A DNA stretch of 64,000 nucleotides, taken from contig NZ_PDJB01000001.1 of NCBI RefSeq assembly GCF_002563895.1, positions 1,595,501-1,659,500 of the forward strand, in the 5' to 3' direction. Shown piece after piece: positions 27,430-36,304 of this stretch (its first letter is position 1; the number at the start of each line of letters is the position of its first letter). Source of the DNA: Pseudomonas lurida. Lineage in GTDB: Bacteria > Pseudomonadota > Gammaproteobacteria > Pseudomonadales > Pseudomonadaceae. Both the position numbers and the translations under genes were made by a program. The notes beneath the pieces are model-generated. The model saw only the letters and a program-made list of their open reading frames with translations, had not been told where the DNA came from and made no database searches.

Positions 27430-29014
27430 TGTCGCGCCCCTCGGGCAGCATCTGTGGATAGTCGAGGGTGTAGTGCAGGCCGCGGCTCTCCTTGCGCGCC
27501 ATCGCCGAGCGGATCATCAGCTCGGCCACTTGGGCCAGGTTGCGCAGCTCGATCAGGTCGCGGCTGACCTTGTAGTTGCTGTAGAACTCATCGATCTCAT
27601 CCAGCAGTAGCCGTACGCGGTGTTGCGCACGTTGCAGGCGCTTGTTGGTGCGCACGATCCCCACGTAGTCCCACATGAAGCGGCGCAGTTCGTCCCAGTT
27701 GTGCGCGATGATCACGTCTTCGTCCGAATCGGTGACCTGGCTGGCGTCCCAGCGGGGCAGGGCGGCAGGCACTGGAATACGTGGCAACTGGTCGAGAATG
27801 TCCGCCGCCGCCGAGCGCGCATAGACGAAACACTCCAGCAACGAGTTGCTGGCCATGCGGTTGGCGCCGTGCAGGCCGGTGAAGCTGGTTTCGCCAATCG
27901 CGTACAAGCCCGGTACGTCGGTGCGGCCGTGTTGGTCGACCATCACGCCGCCGCAGGTGTAGTGCGCGGCCGGGACGACCGGGATCGGGCCCTTGGTGAT
28001 ATCGATGTTGAAGGTCAGGCAGCGCTCGTAGACGGTGGGGAAGTGCGTCTTGATGAAGGCTTCGGGCTTGTGGCTGATGTCCAGGTAGACGCAGTCGATG
28101 CCCAGGCGCTTCATTTCATGGTCGATGGCGCGGGCCACGATATCGCGTGGGGCCAGCTCGGCGCGCGGGTCGAAGCGCTGCATGAAGCGTTCGCCGTTGG
28201 GCAGTTTCAGGTGCGCACCTTCGCCACGCAGGGCTTCGGTGATCAGAAAACTCTTGGCCTGCGGGTGATACAGGCAGGTGGGGTGGAACTGGTTGAATTC
28301 CAGGTTGGCCACCCGGCAGCCCGAGCGCCAGGCCATGGCGATGCCGTCACCGCAGGCGCCGTCGGGGTTGCTGGTATAGAGGTAGACCTTGGCTGCGCCG
28401 CCGGATGCCAGGATGGTGAAACGCGCGCCATAGGTGTCGACTTCGCCACTACCGCGGTTGAGCACGTAGGCGCCCAGGCAGCGTTCGCCGTCAAGGCCCA
28501 GGCGTTTTTCGGTGATCAGGTCGACAGCGACGCGTTGCTCGAGCAGTTCGATGTTGGGACGTTGCCGGGCTTGTTCGAGCAGCGTCTTGAAGATCGCAGC
28601 GCCGGTGGCGTCGGCGGCATGGATGATGCGGCGGTGGCTATGACCGCCTTCGCGGGTCAGGTGGAACTCGAAACCGCCGTCGTCGCTGCCTGCGTGTTCA
28701 TCGCGGGTAAAGGGAACACCTTGATCAATCAGCCATTGGATCGCCTCGCGACTGTGCTCGACGGTGAAGCGCACCGCTTCCTCATCGCACAGGCCGCCAC
28801 CGGCGTTGAGGGTGTCTTCGACGTGCGACTGCACCGTGTCGGTGTCGTCCAGCACGGCTGCGACGCCGCCCTGGGCCCAGAACGTCGAGCCGTTGGCCAG
28901 GTCGCCCTTGCTCAATACCGCAATGCGCAGGTGGCTGGGGAGGTTCAGCGCAAGGCTCAATCCGGCTGCGCCGCTGCCGATCACCAGGACATCGTGTTGA
29001 AACTGTTGGCTCAT
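27398..29014 (-). CDS. nadB: L-aspartate oxidase NadB
   Basis: Oxidises L-aspartate to iminoaspartate, the first step of NAD synthesis. The 538-aa flavoprotein has the N-terminal FAD-binding motif [13 protein letters not shown], the succinate dehydrogenase-like active-site regions ([25 protein letters not shown]) and the [20 protein letters not shown] motif near residue 370. Length fits. It is divergent from algU, and the two share a 463-base upstream region. Confidence 0.96.
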   Translation of the reverse strand: MSQQFQHDVLVIGSGAAGLSLALNLPSHLRIAVLSKGDLANGSTFWAQGGVAAVLDDTDTVQSHVEDTLNAGGGLCDEEAVRFTVEHSREAIQWLIDQGVPFTRDEHAGSDDGGFEFHLTREGGHSHRRIIHAADATGAAIFKTLLEQARQRPNIELLEQRVAVDLITEKRLGLDGERCLGAYVLNRGSGEVDTYGARFTILASGGAAKVYLYTSNPDGACGDGIAMAWRSGCRVANLEFNQFHPTCLYHPQAKSFLITEALRGEGAHLKLPNGERFMQRFDPRAELAPRDIVARAIDHEMKRLGIDCVYLDISHKPEAFIKTHFPTVYERCLTFNIDITKGPIPVVPAAHYTCGGVMVDQHGRTDVPGLYAIGETSFTGLHGANRMASNSLLECFVYARSAAADILDQLPRIPVPAALPRWDASQVTDSDEDVIIAHNWDELRRFMWDYVGIVRTNKRLQRAQHRVRLLLDEIDEFYSNYKVSRDLIELRNLAQVAELMIRSAMARKESRGLHYTLDYPQMLPEGRDTILVPTTYGG

Positions 29015-29197
29015 TGGAAGGATTCCGCAAAAAGCGATCCGGAGAGGTGGCGCAAACAGGACGCCTGGATCGGCGAATCAAAGGGTCACACGGGCTACTA
29101 GTATATAGAGGGGTGGAGCGGCACAATAGCCGGGCATTCGTGGCAATGTGAGATTACGGTGCACGGCTTGGGTAAAATCGACAGGTTATTGAAACGG

Positions 29198-29225
29198 GAA
29201 CTTTTTGCATAAGCCCCGACTCAAT
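29198..29225 (+). promoter_or_regulatory. Distal AlgU-type promoter of algU (P1-like)
   Basis: GAACTT at 29198-29203, a 17-base spacer and TCAAT at 29221 fit the sigma-22/sigma-E consensus (GAACTT, 16-17 bases, TCtgA). In P. aeruginosa, algU is autoregulated from promoters of this kind. This copy is about 250 bases before the algU start. Confidence 0.7.
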
Positions 29226-29253
29226 AGCAGGTTGCCCGAAAGCTGGGAAAACG

Positions 29254-29484
29254 TTGAGTTTATTGGCCCGTCGGGAGCATTGGACGCGTCAGAAAACCGG
29301 CGACAAGATTATTCGCGCAGTCGGCGCTGGCCGTACTGCGTTTTTCGTGTGTGCCAAATCAGTGCGTGCCGGAAACTTGCTTGAAGGGGGAGAACTTTTG
29401 CGAAAAGACCGAGTCTATGTTTGCAAGCCTGATCGTTTAGTTATGCAAGCCTCCTTCAAGTACAACGAGGAGTGTTCATGCTAA
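29254..29484 (+). CDS. Possible 76-codon leader ORF overlapping the algU start
   Basis: An open frame starting with TTG at 29254 and ending with TAA at 29484, seven bases inside algU (ATGCTAA). There is no clear ribosome site at the TTG, and a second AlgU promoter lies within it. The product (Arg-, Lys- and Cys-containing, no recognised domain) may not be made. If translated, it could couple translation to algU on transcripts from the distal promoter only. Confidence 0.2.
   Translation: MSLLARREHWTRQKTGDKIIRAVGAGRTAFFVCAKSVRAGNLLEGGELLRKDRVYVCKPDRLVMQASFKYNEECSC
29392..29418 (+). promoter_or_regulatory. Proximal AlgU-type promoter of algU (P3-like)
   Basis: GAACTT at 29392-29397, a 16-base spacer and TCTAT at 29414 match the AlgU consensus. 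Transcription would begin around 29425, about 55 bases before the algU ATG. With the distal site this reproduces the twin autoregulated promoters known in P. aeruginosa. Confidence 0.75.
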
Positions 29485-30059
29485 CCCAGGAAGAGGATCA
29501 GCAGCTGGTCGAGCGCGTTCAACGCGGCGACAAGCGAGCTTTTGATCTGCTAGTGCTGAAATACCAGCACAAAATTCTCGGGTTGATCGTGCGGTTTGTG
29601 CACGACACCCATGAAGCGCAGGACGTTGCACAGGAAGCCTTTATCAAGGCTTACCGTGCACTTGGTAACTTCCGCGGTGATAGTGCGTTTTATACGTGGC
29701 TGTACCGCATCGCCATCAACACGGCGAAGAACTATCTGGTGTCTCGCGGACGCCGCCCACCGGATAGCGATGTTAGTTCGGAAGATGCGGAATTTTACGA
29801 TGGTGATCACGGCCTCAAGGATCTCGAGTCGCCGGAGCGTGCATTGCTGCGCGACGAGATCGAAGGCACCGTTCATCGCACAATTCAGCAACTGCCAGAA
29901 GATTTACGTACGGCGTTAACTTTACGTGAATTCGATGGTCTGAGTTACGAAGACATTGCGAGCGTCATGCAGTGTCCGGTGGGGACTGTGAGGTCACGGA
30001 TTTTCCGGGCCCGGGAAGCCATCGATAAAGCCTTGCAACCGTTGTTGCAAGAAAACTAA
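29478..30059 (+). CDS. algU: RNA polymerase sigma factor AlgU (sigma-22)
   Basis: The envelope-stress ECF sigma factor that drives alginate and cell-wall stress genes and its own operon. It is a 193-aa protein with the region-2 motif AQDVAQEAFIKAYRALGNFR and the region-4 helix-turn-helix LSYEDIASVMQCPVGTVRSR. ATG at 29478 (MLTQEEDQQL) is the canonical start, with GAGGAG a few bases upstream. It is followed by its anti-sigma system, mucA and mucB. Confidence 0.98.
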   Translation: MLTQEEDQQLVERVQRGDKRAFDLLVLKYQHKILGLIVRFVHDTHEAQDVAQEAFIKAYRALGNFRGDSAFYTWLYRIAINTAKNYLVSRGRRPPDSDVSSEDAEFYDGDHGLKDLESPERALLRDEIEGTVHRTIQQLPEDLRTALTLREFDGLSYEDIASVMQCPVGTVRSRIFRAREAIDKALQPLLQEN

Positions 30060-30091
30060 AGACAGCGGCGACAGCCAAGAGAGGAACCGCC

Positions 30092-30679
30092 ATGAGTCGT
30101 GATGCCCTGCAGGAATCGCTGTCCGCAGTGATGGATAACGAAGCGGATGAACTGGAACTTCGTCGAGTGCTCAACGCATTTGATGATGCCGAAACCCGTG
30201 ATACCTGGTCTCGTTACCAAGTCGCTCGGGCGGTAATGCACAAGGATCTTCTAATCCCTCGTCTGGATATTGCTGCGGCCGTTTCTGCTGCACTTGCTGA
30301 TGAAGCCGTTCCGGCAAAAGCTGCTCGTGGTCCATGGCGTAGCCTGGGTCGCCTGGCAGTCGCTGCCTCGGTGACTGTTGCCGTATTGGCTGGTGTTCGC
30401 CTGTACAACCAGGACGAAATCGCCGGTGCCGAACTGGCTCAACAGACTCAGCAACCGGTCATGGCAGGTCCGCAAGTCAAAGGCCCAGCGGTACTGGCCG
30501 GCTACAAGGAAAGCTCTGACACAACCGGCCCTATGGCCAATGGTGTGTTGCAAGGGCAATCCGGCTGGCAAGACCAGCGTCTTCCAGGCTACCTGCGCCA
30601 ACACGCACAGGAATCTGCCTTGAAAGGCACTGAAAGTGCTCTGCCCTACGCTCGTGCGGCAAGCCTGGAAAACCGCTAA
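30092..30679 (+). CDS. mucA: Anti-sigma factor MucA
   Basis: Inner-membrane protein that sequesters AlgU through its cytoplasmic N terminus and is degraded by regulated proteolysis under envelope stress. The 195-aa protein has the N-terminal MSRDALQESLSAVMDNEADE segment that binds AlgU, a membrane segment at about 85-103, and a periplasmic part. Length matches the wild-type family, so there is no mucoid-type truncation. It lies 32 bases after algU. Confidence 0.97.
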   Translation: MSRDALQESLSAVMDNEADELELRRVLNAFDDAETRDTWSRYQVARAVMHKDLLIPRLDIAAAVSAALADEAVPAKAARGPWRSLGRLAVAASVTVAVLAGVRLYNQDEIAGAELAQQTQQPVMAGPQVKGPAVLAGYKESSDTTGPMANGVLQGQSGWQDQRLPGYLRQHAQESALKGTESALPYARAASLENR

Positions 30680-30694
30680 TCCGTAAGGAGCTCT

Positions 30695-31657
30695 ATGCGA
30701 GCCATACCGCTCCTTACGCTTTTGCTCAGTGGTTGGTTTGCACTCCCCGCCCATGCCGATGAAGCCCAAGACTGGCTGACTCGACTTGGGCGTGCTGAGC
30801 AGCAGCAAAGCTTTCAAGGTACGTTCGTCTACGAACGTAACGGCAGTTTTTCTACCCATGACATCTGGCATCGTGTCCAGAATGGCCAGGTCCGTGAGCG
30901 GCTGTTGCAGCTCGATGGTTCTGCGCAGGAAGTCGTGCGGTTGGATGGTCGGACGCAATGTGTCAGCGGCACCCTCGTCGCAGGCCTGGGCAATTCGAGT
31001 GGCACTTCGTCACGTTCGCTTGATCCGCAAAAACTCAATCAATTCTACGAACTGGCCGTCATCGGCAAATCCCGCGTGGCCGGTAGAAATGCGGTCATCG
31101 TGTCGATCACGCCGCGTGACCAGTACCGTTATGGGTTTGAACTGCACCTGGATCGAGAAACCGCATTGCCGCTCAAGTCCCTGCTGCTGAGCGACCAGGG
31201 GCAGTTGCTGGAGCGCTTCCAGTTCACACGGTTAGATACCTCACGGGTGCCGGACGATAGCGATCTGCAGCCGAGCAGCGAATGCACACCGATCGCTGTC
31301 ACCAATAGCAAGGCGCCACAGGTGCAGTCTACCGAGACGTGGCATATGGAATGGTTGCCGCCGGGCTTTCAGCTGACCAGTACCAGCGCACGCAAAGACA
31401 CCCAGACCAAAGCGACCGTCGACAGTTTGATGTATGAAGATGGCCTGGCGCGTTTTTCGGTGTTCCTCGAGCCGATCAGCGATGCGAGCGTCACCGAGAC
31501 CCGTACTCAACTTGGCCCTACGGTAGCTGTATCCCGTCGCCTCAATACGGTGGACGGCGAGATGATGGTGACAGTGGTGGGTGAGATCCCGATCGGCACC
31601 GCAGAACGTATTGCGTTGTCGGTGCGCGGTGAAAAAAAGCCGGCCGCCCAGCCTTGA
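30695..31657 (+). CDS. mucB: Periplasmic AlgU regulator MucB
   Basis: A 320-aa periplasmic protein (RseB homologue) that binds the periplasmic part of MucA and protects it from AlgW cleavage until lipopolysaccharide signals arrive. The signal peptide is residues 1-21 (ending PAHADEAQ). The two-domain MucB/RseB body shows GTFVYERNGSFSTHDIWH near residue 43. A 15-base gap to mucA indicates co-transcription. Confidence 0.95.
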   Translation: MRAIPLLTLLLSGWFALPAHADEAQDWLTRLGRAEQQQSFQGTFVYERNGSFSTHDIWHRVQNGQVRERLLQLDGSAQEVVRLDGRTQCVSGTLVAGLGNSSGTSSRSLDPQKLNQFYELAVIGKSRVAGRNAVIVSITPRDQYRYGFELHLDRETALPLKSLLLSDQGQLLERFQFTRLDTSRVPDDSDLQPSSECTPIAVTNSKAPQVQSTETWHMEWLPPGFQLTSTSARKDTQTKATVDSLMYEDGLARFSVFLEPISDASVTETRTQLGPTVAVSRRLNTVDGEMMVTVVGEIPIGTAERIALSVRGEKKPAAQP

Positions 31658-31891
31658 GTCGTTAATCCTATGTTCATCCTGACCTTTCACTGTATTTCCA
31701 TGCCAGGTTGGCTGCCGAGAGCATGAAATGTCTGGATCAGCATTTTCACTTGCAAAAAACTCTCATGTTTTTTATAGGTCAGGGCTTGTCGGCTCTGGCC
31801 TTGTTTTGTTCGCGGAACAAAAATGTCGGTCGCAGTTTCCGGCGTTTCTTGAACCCTGTCGCTCAACCCTGCTCGTCGTAACGGGAGCTGT
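31658..31891 (+). other. mucB-mucD gap with terminator-like hairpin, mucC absent
   Basis: This 234-base gap is where mucC lies in P. aeruginosa, but no mucC-like frame is present. It holds a hairpin at 31778-31800 (GGTCAGGGC/GCTCTGGCC with two G-U pairs, loop TTGTC) followed by TTGTTTTGTT, which looks like a weak terminator or attenuator. mucD may therefore depend partly on its own promoter, as reported for P. aeruginosa. Confidence 0.55.
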
Positions 31892-33331
31892 ATGTCGATA
31901 CCACGTTTGAAGTCTTACCTATCCATAGTCGCCACGGTGTTGGTGCTGGGTCAGGCCTTGCCTGCGCAAGCAGTCGAGCTGCCTGACTTCACCCAATTGG
32001 TTGAGCAAGCCTCGCCTGCGGTGGTGAACATCAGTACCACGCAAAAACTGCCGGACCGCAAAGTCTCCAACCAGCAGATGCCAGACCTGGAAGGCCTGCC
32101 GCCAATGCTGCGCGAATTCTTCGAGCGCGGCATGCCGCAACAACGCGCTCCTCGTGGTGGCGGTGGTGGCCAGCGTGAGGCTCAGTCCTTGGGCTCGGGC
32201 TTCATCATCTCGCCTGACGGCTATATCCTGACCAACAATCACGTGATTGCCGATGCGGACGAGATCCTCGTGCGCCTGGCCGATCGCAGTGAGCTGAAAG
32301 CCAAGCTGGTGGGCACCGATCCACGCTCCGACGTGGCATTGCTGAAGATCGAGGGTAAAGACCTGCCCGTGCTCAAACTGGGCAAATCCCAGGACCTGAA
32401 AGCCGGGCAATGGGTCGTGGCCATCGGTTCGCCGTTTGGTTTTGACCACACCGTTACCCAAGGCATCGTCAGCGCCATCGGCCGCAGCCTGCCGAATGAA
32501 AACTACGTGCCGTTCATCCAGACTGACGTGCCGATCAACCCGGGTAACTCCGGTGGCCCGCTGTTCAACCTGGCGGGTGAAGTGGTCGGCATCAACTCGC
32601 AGATCTACACCCGTTCCGGTGGTTTCATGGGTGTATCGTTCGCCATCCCGATCGACGTGGCCATGGATGTTTCCAACCAACTGAAAAGCGGCGGCAAAGT
32701 CAGCCGTGGCTGGTTGGGTGTGGTTATCCAGGAAGTGAACAAAGACCTGGCTGAATCCTTCGGCCTCGACAAGCCGGCGGGTGCCTTGGTCGCGCAGATC
32801 CAGGACGATGGCCCGGCTGCCAAAGGTGGCTTGCAAGTCGGCGACGTGATCCTGAGCATGAATGGCCAGCCGATTGTCATGTCGGCCGATCTGCCGCACC
32901 TGGTGGGCGCGCTCAAGGCTGGCAGCAAGGCCAAGCTGGAAGTGATCCGCGAAGGCAAGCGCCAGACTGTTGAGTTGACCGTGGGCGCAATCCCCGAAGA
33001 AGGCGCAACACTGGATGCCCTGGGCAACGCCAAGCCGGGTGCCGAACGCAGCAGCAACCGCCTGGGTATTGCCGTGGCTGAGCTGACCGATGAGCAGAAG
33101 AAAGCGTTCGACCTCAAGAGCGGCGTCGTGATCAAGGAAGTGCAGGACGGCCCTGCGTCCCTGATCGGCCTGCAGCCAGGTGACGTGATCACCCACCTGA
33201 ACAACCAGGCAATCGATACCACCAAGCAGTTCACCGACATCGCCAAGGCGTTGCCGAAGAACCGCTCGGTGTCGATGCGTGTGCTGCGTCAGGGACGTGC
33301 GAGCTTCATTACCTTCAAGCTGGCTGAGTAA
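31892..33331 (+). CDS. mucD: Periplasmic serine protease MucD (DegP/HtrA family)
   Basis: A 479-aa periplasmic protease/chaperone that removes misfolded proteins and restrains AlgU activation. A signal peptide (1-27, ending AQAVEL) is followed by the trypsin-like domain with His in NNHVIADADEI, Asp in DPRSDVALLKIEG and Ser in PINPGNSGGPLFN, then two PDZ domains (about 265-355 and 385-475). All three catalytic residues are intact. A strong terminator follows. Confidence 0.97.
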   Translation: MSIPRLKSYLSIVATVLVLGQALPAQAVELPDFTQLVEQASPAVVNISTTQKLPDRKVSNQQMPDLEGLPPMLREFFERGMPQQRAPRGGGGGQREAQSLGSGFIISPDGYILTNNHVIADADEILVRLADRSELKAKLVGTDPRSDVALLKIEGKDLPVLKLGKSQDLKAGQWVVAIGSPFGFDHTVTQGIVSAIGRSLPNENYVPFIQTDVPINPGNSGGPLFNLAGEVVGINSQIYTRSGGFMGVSFAIPIDVAMDVSNQLKSGGKVSRGWLGVVIQEVNKDLAESFGLDKPAGALVAQIQDDGPAAKGGLQVGDVILSMNGQPIVMSADLPHLVGALKAGSKAKLEVIREGKRQTVELTVGAIPEEGATLDALGNAKPGAERSSNRLGIAVAELTDEQKKAFDLKSGVVIKEVQDGPASLIGLQPGDVITHLNNQAIDTTKQFTDIAKALPKNRSVSMRVLRQGRASFITFKLAE

Positions 33332-33343
33332 ACCGTTAAAAAC

Positions 33344-33383
33344 AAAAAGCCCCGCCTTCGTTGAACGAAGGCGGGGCTTTTTT
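33344..33383. terminator. Bidirectional terminator after mucD
   Basis: A long perfect stem AAAAAGCCCCGCCTTCG with its complement and a TTGAA loop, A run on the left and T run on the right. It lies 12 bases after mucD and just beyond the end of the convergent protease gene. Confidence 0.95.
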
Positions 33384-33396
33384 GTGGACGAAGGGT

Positions 33397-34830
33397 TTAG
33401 CTCATCATGCCTTTTACCAAGCGTTCCTGTTCGATAAGCTCGCGCTGGCGTGCGTCGATACGGGAAGACAGCGGGAAATTGTTGCCAGCGCGACGCTTGG
33501 CAAAATCCAGTTGTTGGATGGCCTGCTGGAAATCACCCACCAAGGCAAAGTACTCGGCACGCGCCTGATGCAGGCCGATGATGTTGCCGGACAAGCCGCG
33601 TGTCTCCGCGACCTGATACCAGACGTCCGGGTCATCCGGGCGAGACTTGAGCAAGCTGTCCAACGCCTTTTCCGCGTCTGCCGTGCGGTTTTGCTTGAGC
33701 AGCAGATCCACGCGCATCTGATTCAACGGATAGTTGCCCGGGTACTGGGTCAGCATCCGATCCGTGCGTTGCTGGGCATCGGGCAGACGGCTGTTGTCGA
33801 TGTCCAACTGGATCTGCGCCAAGTTGTAGGTAATGTCGTTGGGCGCCTTGGCCAGCAATGGCGCCAGGTTTTCCCGTGCCTGTTTGAACTGCGAGCCTTT
33901 GATCTGAGCGATAGCCAGGCCATAGCGCGCGACATCGTTCTTCGGGTTCTCGTCCAACTGCGCCTGGAAGCGCTTGGCAGCGAGGCCGGAGGTGTCTTCG
34001 TATTGCAACTGAACCCGTGCGCGAATCAGCTGATAGCGCAGGCTGTCTTCCTTGCCGCCAGGCTTGGCCTGCTCGGCACGGTTGCGGGTGTCGGCGATCC
34101 GCGATTCGGTGACCGGGTGCGTCAACAGGAATTCCGGTGGCTTGGCATCGAAACGGTACTGGCGCATCAGGCGTTCGAACATGGTCGGCATGGAGCGCGG
34201 GTCGTAACCGGCTTTTTCCAGGTTGACGATGCCGATACGGTCCGCCTCTTGTTCGTTCTGGCGCGAGAACCTGCGTTGTTCCTGGATCGCGGCGGCCTGC
34301 GTGCCGGCAATGGCAGCAATGCCGGCATCGCCTGCACCGGCGGCCGCCGCAATGATGCCGCCCAGCAGGGCAGCCATCATCGGGAGCTGCATGCGCTGCT
34401 GCGCTTCAACGCCACGGGCGAAGTGGCGTTGGGACAAATGCGCCAATTCGTGGGCCAGTACCGAGGCATATTCGCCCTCGGTCTGGGCGTTGAGGAACAG
34501 GCCGCCATTGACGCCAACAATACCGCCGGGTGCGGCAAAGGCGTTCAGTTGCGGGCTGTTGATCAGGATGAACTCGAGGCGCCGGTCGTTGACCTGGCTG
34601 GTCTCCACCAGTTTATACACGCTGGTTTCGACGTAATCCTTGAGCTGCGGATCGTTGAGCTGCGAGACCTGGCCCCGCAGGTAGGCCAGCCAGGCGCGGC
34701 CTAATTGGTATTCCTGTTGTGGCGAGACAATGGCAGAACTGGCGTCGCCAAGTGACGGCAGGTCGTCAGCGAAGCCTGGGGAGGCCAGCAGGCAAGCCAG
34801 CGTCAGCAGGGTAGGGCGCAAAAAAGTCAT
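33397..34830 (-). CDS. bepA: Periplasmic M48 metalloprotease/chaperone, BepA-like
   Basis: A 477-aa periplasmic zinc protease related to E. coli BepA (YfgC), which helps outer-membrane protein and LptD assembly. The signal peptide is MTFLRPTLLTLACLLASPGFA. The zinc motif HELAHLSQRHF lies near residue 130, with the third ligand Glu in RENEQEADRIG-like text (QNEQEADRIGIVNL). The C-terminal half holds TPR-like helices. Its position before a TusA-like gene fits the PAO1 order I recall (PA1005-PA1006). Confidence 0.92.
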   Translation of the reverse strand: MTFLRPTLLTLACLLASPGFADDLPSLGDASSAIVSPQQEYQLGRAWLAYLRGQVSQLNDPQLKDYVETSVYKLVETSQVNDRRLEFILINSPQLNAFAAPGGIVGVNGGLFLNAQTEGEYASVLAHELAHLSQRHFARGVEAQQRMQLPMMAALLGGIIAAAAGAGDAGIAAIAGTQAAAIQEQRRFSRQNEQEADRIGIVNLEKAGYDPRSMPTMFERLMRQYRFDAKPPEFLLTHPVTESRIADTRNRAEQAKPGGKEDSLRYQLIRARVQLQYEDTSGLAAKRFQAQLDENPKNDVARYGLAIAQIKGSQFKQARENLAPLLAKAPNDITYNLAQIQLDIDNSRLPDAQQRTDRMLTQYPGNYPLNQMRVDLLLKQNRTADAEKALDSLLKSRPDDPDVWYQVAETRGLSGNIIGLHQARAEYFALVGDFQQAIQQLDFAKRRAGNNFPLSSRIDARQRELIEQERLVKGMMS

Positions 34831-34925
34831 GCACAGAGCCTTTCGACAAAGAGCTTACTGTAGCCGGACACTGAGCTTCGGACCAGATATTCTAAGCAAC
34901 CCAAACGCGTGTCCGGAGTAAAAAC

Positions 34926-35165
34926 ATGACCGACGCTGTAGCCTTTGATGCCGAACTCGATGCCAGTGGTCTCAATTGCCCTTTGCCCTTGCTCAAGGCC
35001 AAGCTGGAGCTCAATCGTTTGGCCAGTGGCGCAGTACTCAAGGTGATCGCTACGGACGCGGGCTCCCAGCGTGATTTCCGTACGTTTGCCAAGCTGGCCG
35101 GCCACACCCTGTTGCATGAAGAAGACGTCGCCGGTGTGTACCGTTACTGGTTGCGCAAGGCCTGA
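34926..35165 (+). CDS. TusA-like sulfur carrier protein
   Basis: A 79-aa single-domain protein of the TusA family with the conserved CPLPLLKAKLEL motif, whose Cys carries persulfide sulfur. The P. aeruginosa homologue in this context (PA1006 as I recall) is needed for molybdenum-cofactor enzymes, nitrate respiration and biofilm formation rather than tRNA thiolation. The same role is likely here but inferred. It is divergent from the BepA-like gene and 30 bases before the PerM-type gene. Confidence 0.9.
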   Translation: MTDAVAFDAELDASGLNCPLPLLKAKLELNRLASGAVLKVIATDAGSQRDFRTFAKLAGHTLLHEEDVAGVYRYWLRKA

Positions 35166-35195
35166 ACCGTTTGCCCCATCACCCGAGGTTGATTG

Positions 35196-36266
35196 ATGTT
35201 CAAAGTGTTACGAGACTGGATTCAGCGCTACTTCTCCGATGAGGAGGCCGTTGTGCTGGCGGTCCTGCTGTTCCTGGCCTTTACAGCCGTGCTCACCTTG
35301 GGTGGCATGTTGGCGCCGGTATTGGCCGGGATGGTGCTGGCCTACCTGATGCAGGGCCTGGTGACGACGCTGGAACGCTTGCGCCTGCCGGGCGGGGTCG
35401 CGGTGGGGCTGGTGTTCGCCTTGTTCATGAGCCTGTTGGTGCTGTTTATCGTGGTGGTATTGCCACTGCTATGGCACCAACTGATCACGCTGTTCAATGA
35501 GTTGCCGGGCATGCTCGCCAAGTGGCAGTCGCTGTTGCTGCTGTTGCCGGAGCGTTATCCGCACCTGGTGTCGGACGAGCAGGTGTTGCAAGCCATCGAC
35601 GTGGCGCGCGGCGAGATCGGAAAGTTCGGCCAGTGGGCGCTGACCTTTTCCCTGTCCAGCCTGCCGCTGCTGGTCAACATCATGATCTACCTGGTGCTGG
35701 TGCCGATCCTGGTGTTTTTCTTCCTCAAGGACCGCGCCATGATCGGGCGTTGGGTGCGTGGCTACTTGCCGCGCGAGAGGGCGCTGATCACTCGCGTGGC
35801 CGAAGAGATGAACCGACAGATCGCCAACTACATCCGTGGCAAGGTCATCGAGATCATTATCTGCGGAGGCGTGACCTATATCGCCTTTATTGCCCTGGAC
35901 CTGAACTACGCAGCCTTGCTGGCTTTGCTTGTAGGGATTTCGGTCGTGGTCCCGTATGTCGGCGCCGTGGTGGTGACCGTGCCCGTGACGTTGATCGCCT
36001 TGTTCCAGTGGGGGTGGAGCGACCAGTTCATTTACCTGATGGCGGTGTACGGGATCATCCAGACCCTGGATGGCAACGTGCTGGTGCCGTTGCTGTTCTC
36101 GGAGGCGGTCAACCTGCATCCGGTAGCGATCATCTGCGCAGTGCTGCTGTTTGGTGGGCTGTGGGGGTTCTGGGGCGTGTTCTTTGCGATCCCGCTGGCG
36201 ACGCTGTTCAAGGCGGTGCTGGATGCGTGGCCACGGCAAGAGCCGGTAGTTGCACCGCTGTTGTAG
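35196..36266 (+). CDS. PerM/AI-2E family membrane transporter
   Basis: A 356-aa polytopic membrane protein with about eight segments, of the AI-2E exporter (PerM/YdiK) superfamily. Supporting stretches are VVLPLLWHQLITLFNELP, YVGAVVVTVPVTLIALFQWG and DGNVLVPLLFSEAVNLHPV, the last being the most conserved. ATG at 35196 is preferred over the overlapping TTG at 35193. Members export autoinducer-2 or Na+/K+ in other bacteria; the substrate here is unknown. Confidence 0.88.
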   Translation: MFKVLRDWIQRYFSDEEAVVLAVLLFLAFTAVLTLGGMLAPVLAGMVLAYLMQGLVTTLERLRLPGGVAVGLVFALFMSLLVLFIVVVLPLLWHQLITLFNELPGMLAKWQSLLLLLPERYPHLVSDEQVLQAIDVARGEIGKFGQWALTFSLSSLPLLVNIMIYLVLVPILVFFFLKDRAMIGRWVRGYLPRERALITRVAEEMNRQIANYIRGKVIEIIICGGVTYIAFIALDLNYAALLALLVGISVVVPYVGAVVVTVPVTLIALFQWGWSDQFIYLMAVYGIIQTLDGNVLVPLLFSEAVNLHPVAIICAVLLFGGLWGFWGVFFAIPLATLFKAVLDAWPRQEPVVAPLL

Positions 36267-36289
36267 TGAGCGGGGCAAGCCCGCTCACT
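36265..36289. terminator. REP-like hairpin between the PerM-type gene and bcp
   Basis: A 10-bp stem AGTGAGCGGG/CCCGCTCACT with a GCAAG loop overlaps the stop of the transporter gene. Its core resembles the REP unit (GAGCGGG..AAGCCCGCTC). There is no T tract, so this may act as a degenerate REP hairpin for two convergent genes. Confidence 0.5.
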
Positions 36290-36304
36290 GCACTGGTCAG
36301 CGTT

